Assembly: GCA_002317595.1 (NCBI GenBank)
Contig: DCHL01000136.1
Coordinates: 1 to 9,187 of the forward strand
Length of the DNA stretch: 9,187 nucleotides
From: Lachnospiraceae bacterium UBA1753
GTDB lineage: Bacteria > Bacillota > Clostridia > Lachnospirales > Lachnospiraceae
Direction of reading: 5' to 3'
The notes under the pieces are model-generated. The model was not told the DNA's origin. It searched no databases and worked only from the letters and a program-made list of their open reading frames with translations. Made by a program: the position numbers and the translations under genes. Within the stretch, counting starts at the first letter, position 1. Each line of letters opens with the position of its first letter. Shown here piece after piece: positions 1 to 6,094 of the stretch.

Positions 1-1085
1 ATGATCGAGTTGACCGCGATAAGACTGGTCTTCTTGTGATACAGTTCGAGATTCACATAGTTTGTGTAAAAATACTGGCACAGCGTTCCAACTGCAACCG
101 GTGGTATCACATACATACAATCCCAGTAAGCAGGAGCAGTCAGTATCTTAATTGCCTCAGGCCCAACCACGATGAAGCCAAGTGTCAGTACGCAGCCAAG
201 CAGCATCAGAAGGATATTTTTATCACTGATGGCCTTCCTGTCGTCCTCATAGAGCTTCTCATTGAACCAGGGAAGCCATGCCTGCCCGATTGCATTTGTG
301 ATTACTGAAAGCAGCACAGCAATCGAGTATCCTGTCGTGTATATTCCGCCGTCATGTCTTCCACAGTAGTTCATTATCATCAGGGCATCTATCTTGTTCA
401 GGATTACAAGGGCAAGACCGTGCGGAATCATAGGCAATCCTATTCTCAGCGCATAAGTCCAGTACTCCTTATTATACAATACCCTTCCTCTTTTTACCAA
501 TGTTATATAGCACCACAGACCCACTACCATGCCAGGAATAACAGTACCAAGAATTTTTGCCAGGGATTTTGCTGTCGGCATTGCGAGAATGAGCGCTATG
601 GACATAGCGACTGTGGCTATGCATATAATGACGGATATGGCGATATTTTCCCGGTATTTGTACTCAAACCGGTATTTGTACTGCATATAATCGATGGAAG
701 GATACACTACCAGATACAGGAACATGAGGAACAGTTCCAGCCTCTGATACTGCATCAGCACCGACAGCCTGTCCACATTCAGCATGGCGATGCACAGCAC
801 AATAACACCAAACCCCGATGAAAGAGTCTGGATTGCTGACATATATGAGTCGAAGGTATCTGGGAAGTCGAGCTTTGCCCTTCCCACAGAATAAATAAGA
901 CACAGACAGGTTACTGTCGTGAAAATGCTTATATATGAGTTGAAATTGTCTGCGAGAACCTTCTCTTCAGGCGAAAGAAGGCGAGTATAAATGGGCGATG
1001 TGATAATTCCCACCGCCCTTATCATTATATTTGAGATTATATACCACAGTCCGCTTTTAAGGACCTTGCCTGATTCCTGTGCCAT
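1..1085 (-). CDS. wzx: Wzx-like polysaccharide flippase (3' end outside window)
   Basis: Likely moves the undecaprenyl-linked repeat unit across the cytoplasmic membrane. Direct translation from the ATG at 1083-1085 gives 361 uninterrupted residues and runs off the window edge. The protein begins MAQESGKVLKSGLWY, followed by a PIYTRLLSPEE segment at about 31-41, matching the typical flippase start in which a first helix precedes an 'LYTRLLTPEEFG'-like loop. Hydrophobic helices follow at roughly 12-30, 50-66, 92-102, 117-130, 148-168, 181-197, 215-237, 250-265, 290-308 and 325-340. LPMIPHGLA at 217-225 followed by a DALMI helix, and AWLPWF at 269-274, are typical of the Polysacc_synt/MATE-like flippase family. 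Full members have about 450-500 residues, so roughly 100 are missing here. An in-frame TAA at 1104-1106 with no other start before 1085 fixes the start. It follows neuB after 46 nt. The exact substrate cannot be read from the sequence. Confidence 0.9.
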   Translation of the reverse strand, partial: MAQESGKVLKSGLWYIISNIMIRAVGIITSPIYTRLLSPEEKVLADNFNSYISIFTTVTCLCLIYSVGRAKLDFPDTFDSYMSAIQTLSSGFGVIVLCIAMLNVDRLSVLMQYQRLELFLMFLYLVVYPSIDYMQYKYRFEYKYRENIAISVIICIATVAMSIALILAMPTAKSLAKILGTVIPGMVVGLWCYITLVKRGRVLYNKEYWTYALRIGLPMIPHGLALVILNKIDALMIMNYCGRHDGGIYTTGYSIAVLLSVITNAIGQAWLPWFNEKLYEDDRKAISDKNILLMLLGCVLTLGFIVVGPEAIKILTAPAYWDCMYVIPPVAVGTLCQYFYTNYVNLELYHKKTSLIAVNSI

Positions 1086-1093
1086 ATCAGTCC

Positions 1094-1116
1094 CATGTTC
1101 CTCTTAACAGGTTCCT
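1094..1116 (-). repeat. Duplicated Shine-Dalgarno-like 9-mer upstream of wzx
   Basis: In the 46-nt gap between neuB and wzx, AGGAACCTG (1108-1116) and AGGAACATG (1094-1102) lie 14 nt apart and differ at one base of nine. Each has an AGGA core. Neither is at ideal distance from the wzx ATG at 1085; a GGGA closer to the start (5 nt) may also serve. This is the weakest of three such spacers in the window. Confidence 0.35.
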
Positions 1117-1131
1117 GCGCCCTCAGATTGC

Positions 1132-2220
1132 TTATTCAAACATATCTTCCTGGAGAATTGTGTCATCAGCAATGTCAGCCTTCGCAGTCTTGCCGATTAC
1201 TTCCTCAATCCTGTCAGGAGAGATGCCTGTTCCAGGACGCTTAAATGTGAGCATGTTCTCCTCAACTACTGTTCCTGCAGCGATATCGCAGGCAGCCACG
1301 ATGGACCTTCTTGCATTCGCTCTTGCAGTAAGCTCAGTCTCAAGACACTTAATCTCTCCGTTTCCACGGATCATATCAAGGTACTCAATGCTCTTTAGGA
1401 TTCTCTTTGCATCCTCAGGGTCCATGCCATGGTAATGGTCATTTCCCTTGAGAGTCTTGTTGAGAGTGTAATGCTTCTCAACGCAGAGCGCACCGAGATT
1501 GTAGGCTGTTCTTATTATCTCACAGTCCTCGGTGGGCTTAGTATGGTCAGAGTATCCGATGATGAGATCAGGGAACTGCTCTTTCAGAGTAGCAATCTTG
1601 TTAAGGTTCGCATGCTCAAAAGGAGTAGGATACTCAAGCACGCAGTGCAGGAGCACGATTTCCCTGTCATTGTATTCTCTGATTGTGTCAATTGCTCTCT
1701 CAACCTCATCAAGATTTGATGCGCCCACTGAGAGCAGGATGGGCTTATTCTTCTTCGCCTGATATGCGATAAAGGGGAGATTTGACAGATCCGATGATGA
1801 AATCTTGTACACATTCATCAGCTCGTCCAGATAATCTGCCGAATCGAAATCAAATGCTGTCGATAAGAATTCAATTCCGAGAGAATCAGAATACTCCTTG
1901 AGCTCAAGGTACTCTGCATACTCAAAGGAATCAAACTTCTGGAACAGCTCATATTGAGATCTGGTAGGCTCTTCAGTTATATCCCAGTAGTATGGTGAAG
2001 CCTTCGCTGCGAGTGTCCCTGCCTTGTAGGTCTGGAACTTGACCGCATGAATTCCGGCCTCCTTAGCCTCCTTGATCATAAGCTTTGCCGCCTCCATGTT
2101 GGAGATGCCAAGATCAGTGGCTATGTCATAATAGTTAACACCAATTTCGGCTATGAGAGTGAACTTACCCTCCTTAAGCCTGTCGATAATAATACTGCCG
2201 CTACTGCCCGAGTCGTCCAT
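1132..2220 (-). CDS. neuB: NeuB-family nonulosonic acid synthase (sialic/legionaminic/pseudaminic-type)
   Basis: Cytoplasmic enzyme expected to condense phosphoenolpyruvate with an N-acetylated hexose to give a nine-carbon nonulosonic acid. The 362 residues match the family's usual length and order: an N-terminal TIM barrel and a C-terminal antifreeze-like SAF domain. Visible motifs are AEIGVN (24-29), KFQTY (61-65), KISSSD (138-143), HCVLEYPTP (192-200), GYSDHT (222-227) and VEKH (247-250). By family knowledge the two metal-binding histidines are H226 and H250. GNDHYH (259-264) and the SAF-domain arginines R304/R305 in NARRSIVAA, then RPGTGISP, complete the pattern. The usual EIGxNHNG reads EIGVNYYD. 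The start is supported by AGAAAGGA 8 nt upstream. Its own promoter lies in the preceding 81-nt spacer; wzx follows. The exact product (Neu5Ac, legionaminic, pseudaminic or other) is not decided, and no cytidylyltransferase is in view. Confidence 0.9.
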   Translation of the reverse strand: MDDSGSSGSIIIDRLKEGKFTLIAEIGVNYYDIATDLGISNMEAAKLMIKEAKEAGIHAVKFQTYKAGTLAAKASPYYWDITEEPTRSQYELFQKFDSFEYAEYLELKEYSDSLGIEFLSTAFDFDSADYLDELMNVYKISSSDLSNLPFIAYQAKKNKPILLSVGASNLDEVERAIDTIREYNDREIVLLHCVLEYPTPFEHANLNKIATLKEQFPDLIIGYSDHTKPTEDCEIIRTAYNLGALCVEKHYTLNKTLKGNDHYHGMDPEDAKRILKSIEYLDMIRGNGEIKCLETELTARANARRSIVAACDIAAGTVVEENMLTFKRPGTGISPDRIEEVIGKTAKADIADDTILQEDMFE

Positions 2221-2228
2221 TTTTGTTG

Positions 2229-2236
2229 TCCTTTCT
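2229..2236 (-). promoter_or_regulatory. Ribosome binding site of neuB
   Basis: AGAAAGGA on the minus strand ends 8 nt before the neuB ATG at 2218-2220. It supports that start over any later one, since the conserved barrel begins only about 19 residues in. Confidence 0.7.
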
Positions 2237-2239
2237 TAG

Positions 2240-2261
2240 ATACGTATTAATATAGTATATT
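2240..2261. repeat. Two adjacent short palindromes in the neuB leader
   Basis: ATACGTAT at 2240-2247 is a perfect 8-bp palindrome. AATATA-G-TATATT at 2249-2261 is an inverted repeat with 6-bp arms around one base. Both lie between the predicted transcription start (about 2270) and the neuB ribosome binding site, where a repressor could act. The sequence is very AT-rich, so short palindromes can arise by chance; an operator role is only a possibility. Confidence 0.25.
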
Positions 2262-2276
2262 TTTATAACCCGTAGG

Positions 2277-2305
2277 ATTATATACATTTGTGGAAAAAAT
2301 GTCAA
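2277..2305 (-). promoter_or_regulatory. Consensus sigma-A/sigma-70 promoter for neuB-wzx
   Basis: On the minus strand TTGACA (2305-2300) is followed by exactly 17 nt and TATAAT (2282-2277): all twelve box positions match the housekeeping consensus at optimal spacing. Transcription would start near 2270, giving a leader of about 50 nt before the neuB ATG at 2220. The -35 box overlaps the TGA stop codon (2302-2304) of the upstream gene. Placement at the only long spacer in the cluster and correct orientation make chance unlikely. The prediction rests on sequence alone. Confidence 0.85.
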
Positions 2306-3978
2306 AGCCTGCCCTGCCTTGCAAGGTACATATCGTACCCCTTCTCAAAGAAGTCAGCCAGCTTATCCATCTCCCGCTCGAATTCCTCCGTGCGCTCCGT
2401 CTTTCCTGCGAATATTTTTTCAGCCTCATCCATGAGGTAAAAAATTCTCACTTCAGTTCCTGCTTCCTTCACGGTCTCCAGATACGCCGCTGCAGAATGA
2501 AGGCTGTCAACCGCTCCGAAATTCCTTATTGCCTCAGGGAGCTGGGAAAAATCAGTAATCCTTGTGATTCCATCTATCATTGAAAAAGGAACCTCTCCAA
2601 AGACTATGGACTTCTTGCCCAGCAGCGCTGCCTCATAGGCTGCGGTTCCCGTGATGGTCACGACACCCTTCGCATTTGCGATCCAGGGCTTGGGATCCTT
2701 GTAATAATTAATCTGAACCACCCTGACATTGTGAAGTTCAGCTGCCTTTTTGTAGAAGGATAACGCTCGTTCACCAAGCATTGCCTGATGCTCTTTCACA
2801 TAGAGTTTCCATCCGATGGGAAGCGATTTGCTCACCTGCTCAATGAGACTGAGTTCATCCACATAGTAGGAAGCCTTCACAAACACAGAAGACTCAGGGA
2901 TTAGGTGAAGAGGCATGTACACATAGTTCTCTCCCTCAACCGGAGGCTCAAAGTACTTATTTTTCACATAGAGCTTGCGTTTTGTAAGCTCCGTCTCAAG
3001 ATAATGCCTTAGATACGGCAGTGACGGCGCATAGAGCATCCTGCTCTTCTTCTTCCTCGCAAGGTTCTTGGCTGTTATGTCCTGATCCCAGAAATAGTTC
3101 CACTTGCCACGCATCACCCTGGCTATCCAGAAGAGCGAGTCCCGCTCATACTTGCTGGTGACTGAGCCGGCAAACTCCTTGTTCATGATGGAGTTCTCAT
3201 TCCGGAACTTCTCGACATATGCGATACTCTCCTTAAGCTCCTCATCGCTCTTTGCCATATTTTTCTCATACAGTTCCCTTATGTAAGGGTCAATACCATA
3301 GGAATTCTGGAATGAAGGATACTTATAATATCCATACTTTGAATACTCAATCGTCATGCAGGGAACACCGTACCTGTAGGCAACCTCCGCAAGGACTGTT
3401 CTCTGAAGCTCAGCATTATCCATATCAAGGATGATGTCGGGCTTGAATTCCTCAAAGATGCTGATTATCTTCTTGTAGTTCAGCTCCAGCCACAGGCAGT
3501 TCTCCTCATAGCTGGTAAGCGACCAGTAAATCCTGTAGTGATAGTGCCTGGTGTTCTCCTGGGATGCCATGAGCTGCAGATTGAGATTTTTGAAATGACA
3601 GTAGTCACGCTCAATCATCTCAAGATACTCCATATCCATGGGGCCCTTGTCAGGAAGCAGCGGAGCCGCTCCGCCCACAGCCTTCTTCACGCCGCGGGTG
3701 ATATTATTCTTCCTGCGCCAGTCATCCATCCTCTCGATGAACTCGTCGCAGATATCCTTGACATCGTAGAGCTTCACATCCTGCATATGATCCTTGAACT
3801 CATAATAGGTATGCTCATTATAATAGCACTTGTTGAAGGAGCACTCCGAGCTCATGATGTAGAACGCAGCAACCTCATTGTCCTCTTTGAGAGACTCCCC
3901 GAGGAACCATAACGGCTTTCCATAGGTCTCCCTGCAGATGAGCAGTATTCTTTTATTTTTCCACTTTAATTTACGCAT
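2302..3978 (-). CDS. Capsule polysaccharide synthesis protein, KpsS/KpsC-like C-terminal domain
   Basis: A 558-residue protein, probably cytoplasmic, with no signal peptide or membrane helix. The N-terminal half (RILLICRETYGKPLWFLGESL, then an acidic, Tyr-rich stretch) I cannot assign, apart from a Rossmann-like segment DIILDMDNAE at 181-190. The C-terminal part has the signature of capsule synthesis proteins such as KpsS and KpsC: YVKEH at 393-397, GVVTITGTAAYEA at 438-450, and LLGKKSIVFG at 452-461. Relatives transfer 3-deoxy-acid sugars (Kdo) from CMP donors, so a glycosyltransferase role is likely. Position 398, usually Pro after KEH in the members I recall, is Gln. The ATG lies inside the last codons of the GT2 gene (8-nt overlap) with no good ribosome binding site near, so translation is probably coupled. 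Lying next to neuB hints at a CMP-nonulosonate donor; this is inference. Confidence 0.75.
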   Translation of the reverse strand: MRKLKWKNKRILLICRETYGKPLWFLGESLKEDNEVAAFYIMSSECSFNKCYYNEHTYYEFKDHMQDVKLYDVKDICDEFIERMDDWRRKNNITRGVKKAVGGAAPLLPDKGPMDMEYLEMIERDYCHFKNLNLQLMASQENTRHYHYRIYWSLTSYEENCLWLELNYKKIISIFEEFKPDIILDMDNAELQRTVLAEVAYRYGVPCMTIEYSKYGYYKYPSFQNSYGIDPYIRELYEKNMAKSDEELKESIAYVEKFRNENSIMNKEFAGSVTSKYERDSLFWIARVMRGKWNYFWDQDITAKNLARKKKSRMLYAPSLPYLRHYLETELTKRKLYVKNKYFEPPVEGENYVYMPLHLIPESSVFVKASYYVDELSLIEQVSKSLPIGWKLYVKEHQAMLGERALSFYKKAAELHNVRVVQINYYKDPKPWIANAKGVVTITGTAAYEAALLGKKSIVFGEVPFSMIDGITRITDFSQLPEAIRNFGAVDSLHSAAAYLETVKEAGTEVRIFYLMDEAEKIFAGKTERTEEFEREMDKLADFFEKGYDMYLARQGRL

Positions 3979-4972
3979 ATTTTATCAGCTGTTTACTCGT
4001 CTTCCTGTTTTTTCTCTTTGTGTTCCATGCAAGCATCCGTGGTGCATAGAACGCAAGTATTATCTTCGACTTGAGCTTCCAGTCCACATTCGGATTGGCC
4101 ATCGAACGGTCTGACAGTTCTCCCAGCTCAGTCCTGTACACCAGAAGTTCCTCCTCATTTATGTCCCCACTGATGTAGATGTTCTGAATCGCTGTGATGT
4201 ACTCATAAATCATGTATTTATCGCACAGAAGTGAAAGTCTTGGGAACTTCTCGGTAACAAATCCCGCAAGTTCACGGTTGGCCTCTGTGTTATACCTTGC
4301 CATGTTTGCATCCTTCGACAGGCTTCCTGAGCGCTGCCTGAAATGGTACTTAGGAGTCGGGTCATACACGATACGACCTGCCTTAGCAAGAACCTTATCA
4401 ACCACAATCCTGTCTTCCACATAGCAGTCCTCAGGGAAAGTAATATCATTCCAGAGCTTTGCCCGAAAGAGTTTGTCCCAGCAGTGGAGATAGAAACCAT
4501 CACCAGACAGAACGGTCGTTAACGCCTGTTCACCATTCATGACCTTGACGCCGTTCTTCGCAAAGGGATCGGGGATAGTTGTGTTTCTATACTCGTAATA
4601 CTTTCCGCACACAGCAATCTGGGCCTTATTTTGTACCATGGTTGCTGCCATCGACGTGTACATATCCCTGTCAATGTAATCATCGCCATCGACAAAGCCA
4701 ATCAACTCACCTGTCACCGCTGCAAGGCCCCTGTTTCTTGCATCAGCAGGTCCTGCCGCCTTGCAGGTAATGATCTTTATCCTTGAATCCTCTGCAGCGT
4801 ACTTCCTGCAGATTCCCATGCAGCCATCATCATGCCCATTAGGATCCTCACCCACAACCAGGATTATCTCAAGGTTCCTGTAGGTCTGATTGACAATGCT
4901 CTCAAGGCATCTGTCGATATACTGGCTCACCTTATATATTATTACAATAACGCTAAGCTTATTCTTTTCCAT
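3971..4972 (-). CDS. GT2-family glycosyltransferase
   Basis: Adds one sugar to the growing lipid-linked repeat unit at the cytoplasmic face of the membrane. The 333 residues show a GT-A fold. LSVIVIIYKVSQYIDRCLESI at the N-terminus is the nucleotide-binding start, with Q29-T30 of the usual 'SI.NQTY' motif. GPADARNRG at 74-82 and FVDGDDYID at 93-101 carry the metal-binding aspartates. CWDKLFR (164-170) and VEDRI (185-189) match the acceptor-side and catalytic-base region of CpsI/EpsH-like enzymes. The C-terminal 40 residues are basic (KRKNRKTSKQ), consistent with membrane-surface contact. The ATG directly follows a TGA, with AGGA 9 nt upstream. The gene sits in the same reading frame as wbsX, 42 nt downstream of its stop, and overlaps the next gene by 8 nt. 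Sugar specificity is unknown. Confidence 0.9.
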   Translation of the reverse strand: MEKNKLSVIVIIYKVSQYIDRCLESIVNQTYRNLEIILVVGEDPNGHDDGCMGICRKYAAEDSRIKIITCKAAGPADARNRGLAAVTGELIGFVDGDDYIDRDMYTSMAATMVQNKAQIAVCGKYYEYRNTTIPDPFAKNGVKVMNGEQALTTVLSGDGFYLHCWDKLFRAKLWNDITFPEDCYVEDRIVVDKVLAKAGRIVYDPTPKYHFRQRSGSLSKDANMARYNTEANRELAGFVTEKFPRLSLLCDKYMIYEYITAIQNIYISGDINEEELLVYRTELGELSDRSMANPNVDWKLKSKIILAFYAPRMLAWNTKRKNRKTSKQLIKYA

Positions 4973-5011
4973 TCAAACAGTTCCTAATTCGCAGTTTCTA
5001 ATTTGCAGCAT
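4973..5011 (-). CDS. Possible 12-codon leader mini-ORF bridging wbsX and the GT2 gene
   Basis: One codon after the wbsX TAG, an ATG opens a frame encoding MLQIRNCELGTV. It ends in a TGA that directly abuts the GT2 ATG (TGAATG). All three share one reading frame. The arrangement would hand terminating ribosomes to the GT2 start. No proper ribosome binding site precedes the mini-ORF, and its sequence is made of the spacer repeats, so it may be an accident of repeat structure. Confidence 0.25.
   Translation of the reverse strand: MLQIRNCELGTV
4981..5008 (-). repeat. Two tandem 14-nt repeats carrying Shine-Dalgarno-like cores, before the GT2 gene
   Basis: Plus-strand units TTCCTAATTCGCAG (4981-4994) and TTTCTAATTTGCAG (4995-5008) match at 12 of 14 positions. 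A degenerate third unit (TTCC......CAG, 4967-4980) spans the GT2 start. At the other end TTCCCTAAC (5011-5019) overlaps the wbsX stop. On the coding strand the units read TTAGGAACTG / TTAGAAACTG, so each repeats a stop-like TAG plus an AGGA or AGAA core. The 42-nt spacer equals three units. Confidence 0.65.
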
Positions 5012-5014
5012 TCC

Positions 5015-6094
5015 CTAACCCACAACGTTTCTTATCGCTTCAAGGTACGCATAGCCTTCAGCCTCATCAGGCTCGAGCATCGCGCCCTCGCCCCACTCAT
5101 TCCAGGCATTGACATACACAAAGTCATTGGCCCTTCCCTCGACCTTACCGGCAAGGCTTCTTAATGCACGCTCAAATTTCTCCGGAGTGGCGCCGCTGTA
5201 AATGAGGCCCTTGTGGGAGCGCCTCGGCGTGTTGTCCCATCTCGGGATGATACCTGGGAACTCATTCTCCGCGTAATCCCGCTTTGTTACCGCATCAAAT
5301 ATCCAGTCAATAGGAATCCGCCTCTCAAGAAGCGTAGTGTGAAAAATCTTATTGATGATCGTCCTCACCGCAACCCCTGCATTATATTTGAACATTCTAA
5401 AGCTGCTTATCTCATGCTTAAGTGAATACCCAGGCTCAAAGGTGTAGTAAGCGTCTGTTAACTCAGTCCTCTTCTCCTGCTCTCCTGCCGTCTTGCCAGC
5501 CACCAGGAAGACACCACCGAAGCCTTCTTCCTTTGCTCGTCTGTCAAAGTAAGCTCTCATCTGTGCAAGCTTGTCGATGTCGAAGGTTCTGTATATCTGA
5601 AGAAGCGGCTTTCCATCCACCTTTATATATCTTTCGTCGTTAAAAAATCTGAGCAGATACTGAAAATGCTTCTCCCAGGCTTCCTCCTCACCGTAGGTCT
5701 GAGCCATAAGAATCTCCTGCTCAAGACCATACCAGGTCCTGGTCCAGGTCTCATTTGCCCAGCAGATGCAGTAATTCACATCAATGTCAGGATTGGCAAG
5801 GAGAATTTCCATCGGCTGCTCCATGAGCTGCTTTCCCTCAAACCAGTACTGATAGATTGAAAATCCATAGATGCCATATTTTTTGGCAAGCCCCGCCTGC
5901 CATCTCCAGGTCTTGGCCCCTTCCTTCACCAGGTCATAATATCTGCCATTTTCAGGAACTCTGGGCTGCAGGTGTCCGGCAAATAATGGCTTTGCCCTCT
6001 TCACGGCTGTCCACTCGGTATAGCCTTCTCCCCACCACTCATCATTTTCAGGAAAGGCGTGGAACTGTGGCAGGTAAAGTGCAAGTACTCTCAT
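5015..6094 (-). CDS. WbsX-family protein (GH99-like glycosyl enzyme)
   Basis: A 359-residue, probably cytoplasmic protein of the WbsX family, common in O-antigen and capsule clusters and related to GH99 endo-alpha-mannosidases. Family hallmarks are in order: LALYLPQFH (4-12), WWGEGYTEWT (20-29), YQYWFEGKQL (81-90), CWANETWTRTW (111-121), GIIPRWDNTPRR (281-292) and NAWNEWGEGAMLEP (329-342). The last holds the two glutamates (E333 and E336) that I expect to correspond to the GH99 catalytic pair. Length and motifs are complete, so this looks like a full single-domain member. Whether WbsX proteins act as glycosyltransferases or hydrolases in polysaccharide assembly is not settled to my knowledge. 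The start overlaps the wzy stop (ATGA), with a consensus ribosome binding site inside wzy; the GT2 gene follows after 42 nt in the same frame. Confidence 0.92.
   Translation of the reverse strand: MRVLALYLPQFHAFPENDEWWGEGYTEWTAVKRAKPLFAGHLQPRVPENGRYYDLVKEGAKTWRWQAGLAKKYGIYGFSIYQYWFEGKQLMEQPMEILLANPDIDVNYCICWANETWTRTWYGLEQEILMAQTYGEEEAWEKHFQYLLRFFNDERYIKVDGKPLLQIYRTFDIDKLAQMRAYFDRRAKEEGFGGVFLVAGKTAGEQEKRTELTDAYYTFEPGYSLKHEISSFRMFKYNAGVAVRTIINKIFHTTLLERRIPIDWIFDAVTKRDYAENEFPGIIPRWDNTPRRSHKGLIYSGATPEKFERALRSLAGKVEGRANDFVYVNAWNEWGEGAMLEPDEAEGYAYLEAIRNVVG

Noticed and set aside
36..821. Two plus-strand open frames (36-308 and 354-821)
   Set aside because: They run antisense to the continuous wzx frame, are rich in Tyr, His and Gln, and show no domain.
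664..903. A 79-codon minus-strand open frame
   Set aside because: It is the wrong frame within wzx; the flippase frame reads open through the same bases with membrane helices and family motifs.
1094..1096. ATG at 1094-1096 as an upstream start for wzx
   Set aside because: It is 11 nt before the chosen ATG, so out of frame; the wzx frame meets a TAA at 1104-1106.
1108..1117. CAGG-AA-CCTG as a terminator hairpin between neuB and wzx
   Set aside because: A 4-bp stem with a 2-nt loop cannot form stably, and no T-run follows.
2251..2258. TATACT in the neuB leader as a second -10 box
   Set aside because: No -35-like sequence lies at suitable spacing, and such AT-rich sequence gives -10 look-alikes by chance.
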